Shown: one piece after another, positions 1-8,474 of the stretch | Numbering within the stretch: the stretch's first letter is position 1 | How the letters are laid out: every line of letters begins with the position of its first letter | Assembly (NCBI RefSeq): GCF_900115545.1 | Contig: NZ_FOWV01000005.1 | Location: 434,001 to 498,000, forward strand | DNA: 64,000 nt | DNA from: Ralstonia sp. NFACC01 | GTDB taxonomy: Bacteria; Pseudomonadota; Gammaproteobacteria; Burkholderiales; Burkholderiaceae | Direction: 5' to 3' | Made by a program: the position numbers and the translations under genes | The notes under the pieces: model-generated | Database searches by the model: none | What the model was told of the DNA's origin: nothing | What the model saw: the letters and a program-made list of their open reading frames with translations, nothing else

Positions 1-401
1 GGGCCGCCGCTGCCGATTACGATGCCCGAGGACAGCGGCTTGAGCACCGCCACCTTCGGCGACATCTTGCTCTTGCCGAAGAGGATGGCTTCGATGGCCT
101 CGGGAATGCCGTGGCCGCGAATCTTCTCCGAGCCAAAGCGCGCCATCAGCCCGACGATCAGCCCGCCGATGAGCGGTACCGCAATCACCCATGCGCCCAG
201 CGTGTTGGTTGCCGGCGAGCGATCCGCCAGCGACAGCGTCTGGAAGAAGAACAGGTTGGTAAAGAAACGGATCAGATTGAGCAGCACCACGGCGGCCAGC
301 GTGGCAAACGCAGCGATGACGACCGCCAGCGCGGTGGTGCGGAACAGCGTGGTGTCGGTCGCAAAGTCGCGCCGGTGCTGGTGGTGTTCAAGGGTGTGCA
401 T
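1..401 (-). CDS. ClC-family chloride channel/transporter, N-terminal part (cut by window edge)
   Basis: Inner-membrane ClC anion channel or H+/Cl- antiporter; only the first 133 codons are inside the window, reading leftwards off position 1. After a charged, His-rich N-terminus there is a hydrophobic helix at about residues 22–45 and another at about 68–86. The motif GHGIPE at 96–101 corresponds to the ClC GSGIP selectivity loop, with His in place of Ser. The visible end reads GSGGP, which in this family leads into the GxEGP gating-glutamate segment that lies outside the window. The start lies 4 bases after the stop of the MarR gene, so the two are probably one operon. Residue identities are read directly; whether it is a channel or antiporter cannot be told. 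Confidence 0.85.
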   Translation of the reverse strand, partial: MHTLEHHQHRRDFATDTTLFRTTALAVVIAAFATLAAVVLLNLIRFFTNLFFFQTLSLADRSPATNTLGAWVIAVPLIGGLIVGLMARFGSEKIRGHGIPEAIEAILFGKSKMSPKVAVLKPLSSGIVIGSGG

Positions 402-405
402 GACG

Positions 406-843
406 TTACTGCTCGGCGGAGGGTTCGGCAGGGTGATCGAGGTGGGGGATCTTGAAAGCGCGGCTGAAGGCCGACAGCTCGCTCTGATGCAACCCGGCCA
501 GCAGCGCGACGAGGTGGTCACCCTTCCGGGAAAGGTGCACTTCCACCTGGCGCGCGTCGGTGTCGCTCTGGCGGCGTTCGACAAGGCCCGCTTCTTCGCA
601 ACGCGTGATGAGCGCCGCCGTGCCATGCGGCGCGGCCTGCAGCCGCTCGGCCAGTTCGCCGACGGTGGCCCATTCGCGCCCGGCATAGCCTTTCACGTGC
701 AGCAGCAGTTGATACTGCAGCGGCGTGATGCCCTTGGCGTGGATGAGGTCTTCAGAGGCGCGCAGGAAGCGGCGCAGGTGGTAGCGGAAATCGGAGAGGC
801 TCTCGAAATCCTGCTTGGACAAAGGTCGAGCGGGGGTGGCCAT
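406..843 (-). CDS. MarR-family transcriptional regulator
   Basis: A 145-residue winged-helix DNA-binding protein. It has the MarR pattern: an N-terminal helix, a recognition helix region around ATVGELAERLQAAPHGTAAL, and the wing segment GLVERRQSDTDARQVEVHL. Known MarR proteins act as dimers, bind palindromes near their own promoter and release DNA on binding aromatic or stress ligands. An in-frame ATG exists at 888, but it lies inside a 21-bp palindrome at 870–890 that looks like the operator, so the ATG at 843 is preferred. It is followed 4 bases later by the ClC gene and is divergent from the oxidoreductase/exporter genes. The ligand is unknown. Confidence 0.9.
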   Translation of the reverse strand: MATPARPLSKQDFESLSDFRYHLRRFLRASEDLIHAKGITPLQYQLLLHVKGYAGREWATVGELAERLQAAPHGTAALITRCEEAGLVERRQSDTDARQVEVHLSRKGDHLVALLAGLHQSELSAFSRAFKIPHLDHPAEPSAEQ

Positions 844-869
844 GGCGGAATCAAACGGTTCAGGCCGGA

Positions 870-890
870 ATATATCACGATGTGACATAT
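870..890. promoter_or_regulatory. Probable MarR operator palindrome
   Basis: Imperfect 21-bp inverted repeat of the form ATATnTCAC-nnn-GTGAnATAT. It sits 27 bases upstream of the preferred MarR start, in an AT-rich patch, between the divergent MarR and oxidoreductase genes. Size and position match the autoregulatory sites of MarR proteins. Binding is inferred. Confidence 0.6.
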
Positions 891-953
891 TTGGGAAAAA
901 CCTGCCTCCTGGTGTATTGCCAACCCGGAGTGCGTTCTGAGATGCATGGATTG

Positions 954-968
954 TTGATTGCCAATCAA
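954..968. repeat. Short inverted repeat TTGATTG-C-CAATCAA
   Basis: A perfect 7-bp inverted repeat around one central base in the roughly 200-base spacer between MarR and the luciferase-like gene. It is in a position where a second regulator site or promoter element for the rightward operon could lie. Nothing else in the spacer identifies a regulator. Confidence 0.35.
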
Positions 969-1088
969 GACTGTTTCGTAGACGGCTGGGTTTTTCTGCA
1001 AAGGTGGAACACGCACACTGCGGTCCATGCTCATTGCGCTGATAGCGAACGCATCGCCCGCAGCGCGCCTTTTGACCCGATCACGACC

Positions 1089-2033
1089 ATGCCCCCCGTA
1101 CTCGACAAACTGACCCACGGCGGCTTCACCATCGGCATTGAACTGCCGCTCGACAACGATTGGTCCGCCACCGGCGACGCCAAGCGCCTGCATGACGGGC
1201 GCCGCCACGGTGTGCCCGATATCGAACACCACGCAGCCCTCGCGCAACTCGTGGATTCGCTCGGCTTTCGTGCCCTGTGGGTGCGCGATGTGCCGGTGTA
1301 TGACCCCGCATTCGGCGATGCTGCGCAGGTGTTCGAAGTCTTCACGTACCTGGGCTACCTGGCCGGCATCACGCGCAACATCCTGCTCGGCACGGCCGCC
1401 GTGGTGCTGCCGCTGCGCGAGCCGCTGCTGACGCTCAAATCGGCCGCAACGATCCAGGAGCTGAGCGGCGGTCGTCTGATGCTCGGTGTGGCCAGCGGTG
1501 ACCGACCCGTCGAATATCCGTTGTTCGGCCGCGACTTCGAATCGCGCGGGGAAAGCTTCCGTGACCAGCTCGCGCTTTTGCGTGACAGCGCGCGCGGCAG
1601 CTTGCCCGCCGGCGTAGAGATTCTGCCGGCCATGCGCGCGCCGCTCCCGCTGCTGGTGGCCGGCCTCGCGCAACAGACGCCGGCCTGGATCGGCACACAC
1701 ATGGACGGTTGCCTCGCCTATCCGGGCACCCCGGCCGATCACGCGCAACGCGCCGCCGCGTGGCGTGCCGTTGCCGGCGACAAGCCCTACGTGAGCTTCA
1801 TCCACCTCGATCTGACGGATGACCCGCACGAACCGCTGCAACGCCATCGCTTTGGCGCACGCGCCGGGCGCATCGCACTGACCGAAGAGTTGGCAGCGAT
1901 GCGCGAGGCCGGTGTGCAGCATATCGGGCTGCATTTCCGCCGAAATCGTCGCCCGCTTGCTGAAACGTTTGCGGAAATCGCGGCAGAGGTTCTGCCCGCT
2001 TTCCATTCCTCTGCTTTGGAGTACACCGCATGA
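1089..2033 (+). CDS. LLM-class (luciferase-like) flavin-dependent oxidoreductase
   Basis: A 314-residue bacterial-luciferase-fold protein, probably using reduced flavin to oxidise a small organic substrate in the cytoplasm. Family features are the opening strand GFTIGIELPLDND, the segment ALAQLVDSLGFRALWVRDVP typical of the second strand/helix, and LSGGRLMLGVASGD, a common LLM motif. An in-frame open region runs back to 882, but the family start fits the ATG at 1089, and the upstream part resembles intergenic sequence. Its TGA overlaps the ATG of the next gene by 4 bases, so it is translationally coupled to an MFS exporter. The substrate is unknown. Confidence 0.85.
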   Translation: MPPVLDKLTHGGFTIGIELPLDNDWSATGDAKRLHDGRRHGVPDIEHHAALAQLVDSLGFRALWVRDVPVYDPAFGDAAQVFEVFTYLGYLAGITRNILLGTAAVVLPLREPLLTLKSAATIQELSGGRLMLGVASGDRPVEYPLFGRDFESRGESFRDQLALLRDSARGSLPAGVEILPAMRAPLPLLVAGLAQQTPAWIGTHMDGCLAYPGTPADHAQRAAAWRAVAGDKPYVSFIHLDLTDDPHEPLQRHRFGARAGRIALTEELAAMREAGVQHIGLHFRRNRRPLAETFAEIAAEVLPAFHSSALEYTA

Positions 2034-3232
2034 ACCCCACCCCCACTTCCGCCGAGAGCACACGCAGCAGCGCAACGCTGCCGCTGCTCGCGCTTGCCGC
2101 AGGTGCCTTCGGTATCGGCACCACCGAGTTCTCGCCGATGGGCTTGCTGCCTGTCATTGCCGACGGCGTGCATGTATCGATTCCGCAGGCGGGCATGCTG
2201 ATCAGCGCGTATGCGATCGGCGTGATGGTCGGCGCACCGATCATGACGCTGCTGCTTGCACGGTGGCCGCGACGCAAGGCGCTGATCGCGCTGATGAGCA
2301 TCTTCACCATCGGCAACCTGTTGTCGGCCGTTGCGCCGGATTACACGACGCTGCTGCTCGCGCGGCTCGTCACCAGCCTCAACCACGGCGCGTTCTTCGG
2401 GCTGGGCTCGGTGGTTGCTGCCAGCCTTGTGCCGCGCGAGAAGCAGGCCAGCGCTGTGGCAACGATGTTCATGGGCCTGACGATCGCCAACGTCGGCGGT
2501 GTGCCGGCCGCGACGTGGCTTGGTCAGATGATCGGCTGGCGCATGTCGTTTGCCGCTACGGCAAGCCTGGGCCTGATCGCCATCGCGGGTTTGTTCGCCG
2601 CGTTGCCGAAGGGCGATGCCGGCAAGATGCCCAACCTGCGTGCGGAACTGGCCGTGCTGACACGTCCCGTCGTGCTGGGCGCGCTTGCCACCACGGTGCT
2701 CGGTGCGGGCGCGATGTTCACGCTCTACACGTACGTCGCGCCGACGCTCGCCCAACTGACCGGCGCCTCGCCGGCATTCGTGACGGCGATGCTGGTGCTG
2801 ATCGGCATCGGTTTTTCGATTGGCAACATCGCCGGCGGCCGTCTGGCCGATCGCTCGCTCGACGGCAGCCTGATCGGCTTTCTGTTGCTGCTGATCGTGA
2901 CGATGCTCGCGTTTCCCGTTTTGGCCAAGACGCACGTCGGTGCAGCCGCCGCGTTGCTGGTGTGGGGCATTGCCACGTTCGCGGTCGTGCCGCCGCTGCA
3001 GATGCGCGTGATGCGTGCTGCGGCTGAAGCGCCGGGCCTTGCATCGTCTGTCAACGTGGGCGCATTCAACCTCGGCAACGCGCTGGGCGCGGCAGCGGGC
3101 GGTGCGGCCATCTCCGCAGGCTTGGGCTATGCAGCGGTGCCGATTGTCGGCGCGGTGATCGCTGCGGCAGGGCTTGCGCTGGTGGGGCTGCACGTCGTGC
3201 AGCGCCGGGCGCGCCTCGCCATGAACCCGTGA
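2030..3232 (+). CDS. MFS transporter, DHA1 drug/sugar efflux type (AraJ/YdhP-like)
   Basis: A 400-residue, 12-helix major facilitator. After a polar N-terminus, helix 1 contains FGIGTTEFSPMGLLP, characteristic of the AraJ/YdhP/PbuE branch of DHA1 exporters. The loop 2–3 signature appears as ARWPRRKAL, and helix 5 has the Gly/Pro-rich ANVGGVPAATWLGQ. Start is the ATG overlapping the upstream TGA. It lies between a flavin oxidoreductase and an aldo/keto reductase, divergent from MarR. This suggests export of, or tolerance to, a xenobiotic or metabolite, but that is inference. Confidence 0.92.
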   Translation: MNPTPTSAESTRSSATLPLLALAAGAFGIGTTEFSPMGLLPVIADGVHVSIPQAGMLISAYAIGVMVGAPIMTLLLARWPRRKALIALMSIFTIGNLLSAVAPDYTTLLLARLVTSLNHGAFFGLGSVVAASLVPREKQASAVATMFMGLTIANVGGVPAATWLGQMIGWRMSFAATASLGLIAIAGLFAALPKGDAGKMPNLRAELAVLTRPVVLGALATTVLGAGAMFTLYTYVAPTLAQLTGASPAFVTAMLVLIGIGFSIGNIAGGRLADRSLDGSLIGFLLLLIVTMLAFPVLAKTHVGAAAALLVWGIATFAVVPPLQMRVMRAAAEAPGLASSVNVGAFNLGNALGAAAGGAAISAGLGYAAVPIVGAVIAAAGLALVGLHVVQRRARLAMNP

Positions 3233-3256
3233 TTCGATTTTTCCTTGGAGCACAAG

Positions 3257-4063
3257 ATGAACAAGATTCCCGCTTTCGGCCTCGGCACGTTTCGCCTGAA
3301 GGGCCAGGTTGTCATCGACTCGGTTCGCAATGGCCTGGAACTCGGCTACCGCGCAATCGACACGGCGCAGATTTACGGCAATGAAGCCGACGTGGGCGAG
3401 GCAATTGCCGGCTCCGGCGTGCGCCGTGAAGACCTGTTTTTGACTACCAAGATCTGGGTCGACAACTACGCCAAAGGCAAGCTCGCGGCGAGTCTTGAAG
3501 ACAGCCTCGCCAAGCTGCGCACCGATTACGTCGACCTCACGCTGATCCACTGGCCTGCGCCCAACAACGGCGTGTCGCTCGAGGAATTCATGACCGCGCT
3601 GGCCGAAGCGAAGGCCCGGGGTTTGACGCGCGAGATCGGCGTCTCGAACTTCAACATCGCGCTGACGCAACAGGCGATGGCGGTGGTTGGCAAAGACGCC
3701 ATCGCCACCAACCAGATCGAGCTGAGCCCGTATCTGCAGAACCGCAAGCTCGTCGATTTCCTGCAGCGCGAGGGCATTCACGTCACGTCGTACATGACGC
3801 TCGCATACGGCAAGGTGCTGGGCGATCCGGTGATCGGCGCGATTGCACGGCGGCACGAGGCAACGCCGGCGCAGGTGGCGCTGGCCTGGGCGATGCAGCT
3901 CGGCTATTCGGTGATCCCGTCGTCGACCAAGCGGGAAAACCTTGCGAGCAACCTGCGCGCGCGAATGCTGCAACTGACGGCCGACGACATGGCGCAGATT
4001 GCCGCGCTCGAGCGCAACGGCCGCGAGGTTTCGCCTGACGGGCTCGCGCCGCACTGGGATTGA
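3257..4063 (+). CDS. dkgB: Aldo/keto reductase, 2,5-diketo-D-gluconate reductase B type
   Basis: A 268-residue NADPH-dependent TIM-barrel reductase matching the usual DkgB length. The catalytic tetrad is visible: Asp and Tyr in [11 protein letters not shown], Lys in TTKIW and His in LIHWP. The C-terminal NADPH phosphate-binding segment is present as [14 protein letters not shown]. Known substrates are methylglyoxal, 2,5-diketogluconate and other reactive carbonyls. The start follows a GGAG ribosome site at 3247–3250; a TTG in frame at 3245 is not used. It is third in the rightward group and ends before a strong terminator. Confidence 0.9.
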   Translation: MNKIPAFGLGTFRLKGQVVIDSVRNGLELGYRAIDTAQIYGNEADVGEAIAGSGVRREDLFLTTKIWVDNYAKGKLAASLEDSLAKLRTDYVDLTLIHWPAPNNGVSLEEFMTALAEAKARGLTREIGVSNFNIALTQQAMAVVGKDAIATNQIELSPYLQNRKLVDFLQREGIHVTSYMTLAYGKVLGDPVIGAIARRHEATPAQVALAWAMQLGYSVIPSSTKRENLASNLRARMLQLTADDMAQIAALERNGREVSPDGLAPHWD

Positions 4064-4085
4064 GCATCGCGCCACCGACGCAATA

Positions 4086-4115
4086 GAAAAAGCCGCTCCG
4101 AAGAGCGGCTTTTTT
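4086..4115. terminator. Bidirectional intrinsic terminator between dkgB and ilvD
   Basis: Stem AGCCGCTC / GAGCGGCT (4091–4098 and 4103–4110) with a CGAA tetraloop, flanked by an A-run on the left and a T-run on the right. It can end transcripts from dkgB and from the converging ilvD. Confidence 0.9.
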
Positions 4116-4145
4116 GCATCAGTCGGGCGCATGGCCCGCGGTGCC

Positions 4146-6005
4146 TCAGTCGTCCAGTTGCGACAGGTCGCGCACCGCGCCCTTGTCTGCCGACATGACC
4201 AACTTGGCGTATGCCTTGAGTGCGGCCGACACCTTGCGCGGACGCGGCTGCGCGGGCTTCCAGCCCTTGGCGTTCTGCTCTTCGCGACGGCGTGCGAGTT
4301 CTTCGTCCGACACCAGCACGTTGATCGTGCGGTTGGGGATGTCGATGCGGATTTTGTCGCCGTTGCGCACCAGGCCAATCGCGCCGCCTGCGGCCGCTTC
4401 CGGCGAGCAGTGACCGATCGACAAGCCCGAGGTGCCGCCCGAGAAGCGGCCGTCCGTCAGCAGCGCACAGGCTTTGCCCAGGCCCTTGGACTTGATGTAG
4501 CTCGTCGGGTACAGCATTTCCTGCATGCCAGGGCCGCCCTTCGGGCCTTCGTAGCGCACAACCACCACGTCGCCAGCCTTGACCTTGTCGGCGAGGATGT
4601 TCTCGACCGCTTCGTCCTGCGATTCCGTCACGTGTGCCGTGCCTTCGAACACGAGGATGCTTTCGTCCACGCCGGCGGTCTTCACCACGCAGCCGTCCAG
4701 CGCGATGTTGCCCCTCAGGACGGCCAGGCCGCCTTCCTTCGAGAACGCATGCTCGTTCGAGCGGATGCAGCCCTCGGCGCGATCCAGATCCAGGCTCGGC
4801 CAGCGCGAGTTCTGGCTGAACGCGACCTGCGTCGGGATACCAGCCGGGCCGGCACGATAGAACGTCTGCACGGCTTCATCCGATGTGCGGACGATGTCCC
4901 ACTGGTCCAGCGCATCCTTCATCGTGGGCGCGTGCACAGTGGGGGCGTCCGTGTGCAGCTTGCCGGCGCGGTCCAGTTCACCCAGGATCGCCATGATGCC
5001 GCCAGCGCGGTGCACGTCTTCGATGTGGTACTTGTTCGTGTTCGGCGCAACCTTGCACAGCTGCGGCACGACGCGCGAAAGGCGGTCGATGTCCGCCATC
5101 GTGAAGTCGATCTCGGCTTCCTGTGCGATGGCCAGCAGGTGCAGGATCGTGTTGGTCGAGCCGCCCATCGCGATGTCGAGCGTCATCGCGTTCTCAAAGG
5201 CCTTGAAACCAACCGAGCGCGGCAGCACGCGTTCGTCGTCCTGTTCGTAGTATTGGCGGGCCAGTTCAACGATGCGGTGGCCGGCGCGCTTGAAGAGCTG
5301 TTCGCGGTCTGCGTGCGTAGCGACCACGGTGCCGTTGCCTGGCAGCGACAGGCCGAGCGCCTCGGTCAGGCAGTTCATCGAGTTGGCCGTGAACATGCCA
5401 GAGCACGAACCGCAGGTCGGGCACGCAGAGCGTTCGACTTCGGCCACTTCCTCGTCGGAATACTTGCTGTCGGCCGCGATCACCATCGCGTCGATCAGGT
5501 CGAGCTTCTTGATCTCGATGGCCTTGGTGACGGGGTTGGCCAGGCGCGTCTTGCCCGCTTCCATCGGGCCGCCCGAGACGAAGATCACCGGAATGTTCAG
5601 GCGCATGGCGGCCATCAGCATGCCCGGGGTGATCTTGTCGCAGTTCGAGATGCACACCATGGCGTCGGCGCAGTGCGCGTTGACCATGTATTCGACCGAG
5701 TCGGCAATGATGTCGCGGCTGGGCAGCGAATACAGCATGCCGTCGTGGCCCATGGCGATGCCGTCATCCACGGCAATCGTGTTGAATTCCTTGGCAACCC
5801 CGCCCGCGGCTTCGATCTCGCGCGCGACGAGCTGGCCCAGGTCTTTCAGGTGCACGTGACCGGGCACGAACTGGGTGAACGAGTTGACCACCGCAATGAT
5901 CGGCTTCTGGAAGTCTTCATCTTTCATGCCGGTGGCGCGCCAGAGCGAGCGCGCCCCCGCCATGTTGCGGCCGGCGGTGGAGGTTTTGGAGCGGTATGCG
6001 GGCAT
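4146..6005 (-). CDS. ilvD: Dihydroxy-acid dehydratase, [4Fe-4S] (E. coli) type
   Basis: A 619-residue enzyme of valine, isoleucine and pantothenate synthesis, dehydrating 2,3-dihydroxy-3-methylbutanoate and its homologue to 2-oxo acids. Length and sequence match the long IlvD class. The iron–sulfur cysteines are Cys122 (NCDKITPG) plus Cys195/Cys198/Cys201 in [10 protein letters not shown]. The C-terminal [11 protein letters not shown] substrate/Mg motif is present. It stands alone on the minus strand. A second dehydratase of a different cluster class lies at 24432–26105, so this is one of two non-identical paralogues. Confidence 0.97.
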   Translation of the reverse strand: MPAYRSKTSTAGRNMAGARSLWRATGMKDEDFQKPIIAVVNSFTQFVPGHVHLKDLGQLVAREIEAAGGVAKEFNTIAVDDGIAMGHDGMLYSLPSRDIIADSVEYMVNAHCADAMVCISNCDKITPGMLMAAMRLNIPVIFVSGGPMEAGKTRLANPVTKAIEIKKLDLIDAMVIAADSKYSDEEVAEVERSACPTCGSCSGMFTANSMNCLTEALGLSLPGNGTVVATHADREQLFKRAGHRIVELARQYYEQDDERVLPRSVGFKAFENAMTLDIAMGGSTNTILHLLAIAQEAEIDFTMADIDRLSRVVPQLCKVAPNTNKYHIEDVHRAGGIMAILGELDRAGKLHTDAPTVHAPTMKDALDQWDIVRTSDEAVQTFYRAGPAGIPTQVAFSQNSRWPSLDLDRAEGCIRSNEHAFSKEGGLAVLRGNIALDGCVVKTAGVDESILVFEGTAHVTESQDEAVENILADKVKAGDVVVVRYEGPKGGPGMQEMLYPTSYIKSKGLGKACALLTDGRFSGGTSGLSIGHCSPEAAAGGAIGLVRNGDKIRIDIPNRTINVLVSDEELARRREEQNAKGWKPAQPRPRKVSAALKAYAKLVMSADKGAVRDLSQLDD

Positions 6006-6108
6006 TGTGCGTACTGAAGAAGGTTCGAAATGGGGAGCGGGCCACGCGGATACAGGCCCTCATGCCCGTGCGATCAACCTCTTGAGCCGCGCCCGGGGCA
6101 AAACCCGC

Positions 6109-6133
6109 ATTATCCCACGCCAGGCGAGGCGTG
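6109..6133 (-). promoter_or_regulatory. Candidate ilvD promoter with overlapping inverted repeat
   Basis: On the minus strand an extended -10 element reads TGnGATAAT, with the hexamer at 6114–6109. A convincing -35 hexamer is not visible. Immediately upstream is a perfect inverted repeat CACGCC-AGGCGA-GGCGTG at 6116–6133, in the place of the -35 box. The predicted start is near 6102, about 95 bases before ilvD. Promoter function is inferred from spacing and sequence only. Confidence 0.4.
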
Positions 6134-6171
6134 TTGCCGGCTGTCGTCGGGTTGGCGAGTGCCCAATGAAA

Positions 6172-6201
6172 AAGCCGCTTCTGCGTGAACAGAAGCGGCT
6201 T
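6172..6201 (-). terminator. Intrinsic terminator after tRNA-Leu
   Basis: A 12-bp stem AAGCCGCTTCTG / CAGAAGCGGCTT with a 6-base loop, followed on the minus strand by a short T-run. It lies 6 bases beyond the tRNA 3' end and would end the tRNA transcript before ilvD. Confidence 0.8.
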
Positions 6202-6207
6202 GAATCC

Positions 6208-6293
6208 TGGTGCCCGAGGCCGGAATCGAACCGGCACGCCTTGCGGCGGGGGATTTTGAGTCCCCTGCGTCTACCAATTTCACCACTCGGGCA
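6208..6293 (-). tRNA. tRNA-Leu (anticodon CAA)
   Basis: An 86-nucleotide class II tRNA on the minus strand with encoded CCA. The acceptor stem TGCCCGA pairs with TCGGGCA. The anticodon loop is CTCAAAA between GGGGA and TCCCC, giving anticodon CAA for UUG codons. It has the expanded variable arm CGCCGCAAGGCG and the T-loop GGTTCGATTCC. No attachment-site duplication or integrase is seen nearby. Confidence 0.96.
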
Positions 6294-6357
6294 GGTGCTG
6301 ATGAGCCGGCAATTATGCCAGAAGTCCGGCCATCCGAACAAGGCGGCCAGGCAATGC

Positions 6358-7242
6358 TCAATCCGCGTGCTGATTGTTCTGCTGCTCCAGCACGCGCAGC
6401 AGGGACGCCGTATCGTCATACCCCCAGCCATTGGCGACCAGCGTATTGAGCTGTGAAGCCACCAGTTCCATCGCCGGCATCTGCAGGCCGAGTTCCTGGG
6501 CGATCTCGCGCACGAGCCCGAAATCCTTGTCGTGCAGACGCGCTTCGATGCCGGCGGCAAAGTTGCGCTCGGCCATCTTGGGCCCTTCCAGGTCGAGCAT
6601 GCGGCTGCCGGCAAAGCCCGGGCCGATGGCGGCCAGCACGCGCGACGGGTCGGTGCCTTGAGCACGTGCAAACAGCATGGCTTCGGCAATGCCCTGGATA
6701 TTGATGACCTGCACGATCTGGTTGCACGCCTTGGCGACCTGGCCGGCGCCGTGATCGCCGACGTGCGTGATGGTGGTGCCCAGCAGTTGCAGCAGCGGGC
6801 GCACGCGTTCCAGCACCTCGGCCTTGCCGCCCACCATGATCGACAGCGTGGCCTTTTGGGCGCCTGCGGTACCGCCGGAGACCGGCGCATCCAGAAACTC
6901 CAGGCCCGCCGCTTCCAGCTCGGCGGCCATGCGGCGCGTGGCCACGGCGGAGATCGTGCTGTGGTCGATGCACACCGCGCCGCGTGGTGCGCCATGGACG
7001 ACGCCGTCCGGCCCCAGCAGCACGCCCTCCACATCGGCCGTGGAGGTGACGTTGGTGAAAATGACTTCGGCGTCGCGTGCCGCCTCGGCGGGGGTGCTGC
7101 AAGGCTCTGCGCCGATGGCGCGGGCATTGTTGGCGGCCTCCGGACGGCGCACATAGGCGCGCACGGTGTGTCCGGCGGCAATCAGGTGCTGGACCATCGG
7201 CGTGCCCATGTTGCCGAGGCCGATGAAGGCGATACGTGTCAT
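6358..7242 (-). CDS. NAD(P)-dependent beta-hydroxyacid dehydrogenase (3-hydroxyisobutyrate / tartronate semialdehyde reductase family)
   Basis: A 294-residue cytoplasmic oxidoreductase. The N-terminal Rossmann motif is IAFIGLGNMGTPM. The substrate-binding signature DAPVSGGTAGA lies near residue 120, and the catalytic-lysine segment GAGQVAKACNQIV near residue 170. These define the family containing MmsB, GarR/GlxR and related enzymes, all about 290–300 residues. It lies downstream of a periplasmic binding-protein gene and cysB on the same strand. The specific substrate cannot be read from sequence: valine catabolism and glyoxylate/glycerate metabolism are both possible. Confidence 0.9.
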   Translation of the reverse strand: MTRIAFIGLGNMGTPMVQHLIAAGHTVRAYVRRPEAANNARAIGAEPCSTPAEAARDAEVIFTNVTSTADVEGVLLGPDGVVHGAPRGAVCIDHSTISAVATRRMAAELEAAGLEFLDAPVSGGTAGAQKATLSIMVGGKAEVLERVRPLLQLLGTTITHVGDHGAGQVAKACNQIVQVINIQGIAEAMLFARAQGTDPSRVLAAIGPGFAGSRMLDLEGPKMAERNFAAGIEARLHDKDFGLVREIAQELGLQMPAMELVASQLNTLVANGWGYDDTASLLRVLEQQNNQHAD

Positions 7243-7263
7243 GGCAGATTTGTGCGTGTTTGA

Positions 7264-8433
7264 TTAGCGCGGGCCAGCGTAAGCAAAGCGGCCGTTCTTG
7301 ATGATGCCCATCACGCGCGAGCGTTGGTCGAAGCCTTGGTGATCCTGGGCATTCAGGTTCAGCACGCCGTTGGGCACAGTCAGATCGCGCGTGGTTTCCA
7401 GCGCGTCGCGCAGGGCGGCGCGGAAAGCGGGCGTGCCAGGCTTGGCGCCGGTCTTGAGGGCGCGGGCCGTGGCGTTGTCGAGCAGCTGCCACGCGCCCCA
7501 CGCGTCGCCCGCAAATTGCGTGACGGTGTTGGGGCCATACTTGGCTTCATAGCGATCGGCAAATTCCACGGCTACTTTGCGCACCGGATGGCTGGCCGGC
7601 AGCTCGCGCGCCACCACCACGGGGCCGGTCGGGAAGAGGGTGCCTTCGACGTCCTTGCCGCCCACCTTCAGGAATTCCGTGCTGGCGATCCCGTGCGTCT
7701 GATAGATGCGGCCCTTGTAGCCGCGCTCGACCAGCGTGCGTTGGGGCAACGCGGCCGGGGTGCCGGCCCCGGCAATCAGGATGGCGTCGGGCTTGGCAGC
7801 CATCAACTTGAGAATCTGGCCGGTCACGCTGGTATCTGTGCGCGCAAAGCGCTCGTTGGCGACCACCTTCAGCTTGCGTACGTCTGCCAGTTTCGAGAAT
7901 TCACGCCACCAGCTTTCTCCATACGCATCGGTAAACCCGATAAAGCCGACGGTGTGCACGCCGTTGTCTGCCATGTGCTGCGTGACGAGCGTGGCCATCT
8001 GCGAATCGTTCTGCGGCATCTTGAAGGCCCAGCGGCGCTTGGCGTCCTGCGGCTCGACGATGGAAGCGGAGGCAGCCAGCGTGATCATCGGCGTTTGGCC
8101 TTCGGCCACCGCATCAAGGGATGCCAGCGCCGTCGGCACGATCGTCGGACCGACGATCACGTCCACCTTGTCTTCGGCGATCAGCTTGCGCACGTCGCGC
8201 ACCGCCATCGACGGGTCAGACGCGTCGTCCAGAATGATGACCTGCGCACGCTGGCCGCCGATTGTCGCAGGCCACATCTGCACGGTGTTCTTGCTGGGAA
8301 TGCCGATGGCCGCAGCGGGGCCGGTGGTCGACAGCACCACGCCCACGCGGATGTCGGCTTGGGCGGGCAGGGCAAGTGCAGCAGCGCTGGCAAAGAGGGC
8401 CATGCCGCACAGCAGGCGACGTCGGGTCGTCAT
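7264..8433 (-). CDS. Leu/Ile/Val-type ABC transporter periplasmic substrate-binding protein
   Basis: A 389-residue type I periplasmic binding protein. The N-terminal signal peptide has a twin-Arg-like start (TTRRRLL) and a hydrophobic core ending near AQA at about residue 26. The mature part begins DIRVGVVLSTTGPAAAIG, typical of the LivJ/peripla_BP_6 family that binds amino acids, amides or aromatic acids. The start at 8433 follows a GGAG about 8 bases upstream; an earlier in-frame start at 8478 is not needed. No permease or ATPase gene is adjacent, so the cognate transporter must be encoded elsewhere. It lies between cysB and a dehydrogenase. Confidence 0.9.
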   Translation of the reverse strand: MTTRRRLLCGMALFASAAALALPAQADIRVGVVLSTTGPAAAIGIPSKNTVQMWPATIGGQRAQVIILDDASDPSMAVRDVRKLIAEDKVDVIVGPTIVPTALASLDAVAEGQTPMITLAASASIVEPQDAKRRWAFKMPQNDSQMATLVTQHMADNGVHTVGFIGFTDAYGESWWREFSKLADVRKLKVVANERFARTDTSVTGQILKLMAAKPDAILIAGAGTPAALPQRTLVERGYKGRIYQTHGIASTEFLKVGGKDVEGTLFPTGPVVVARELPASHPVRKVAVEFADRYEAKYGPNTVTQFAGDAWGAWQLLDNATARALKTGAKPGTPAFRAALRDALETTRDLTVPNGVLNLNAQDHQGFDQRSRVMGIIKNGRFAYAGPR

Positions 8434-8474
8434 GAAATCTCCGGGAGGTTCGAGTGTTGCAGATTGCTGGCGGA

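Noticed and set aside
1787-4378. An 863-codon minus-strand open frame opposite the MFS and aldo/keto reductase genes
   Set aside because: It is Arg/His/Gln-rich with no domain and lies wholly antisense to real genes and across a terminator.
3999-6017. A 672-codon plus-strand open frame opposite ilvD
   Set aside because: It is the antisense shadow of the conserved dehydratase and crosses the dkgB terminator.
6208-6293. tRNA-Leu as an integration site for a mobile element
   Set aside because: No repeated 3' tRNA segment, integrase or phage gene is seen on either side.
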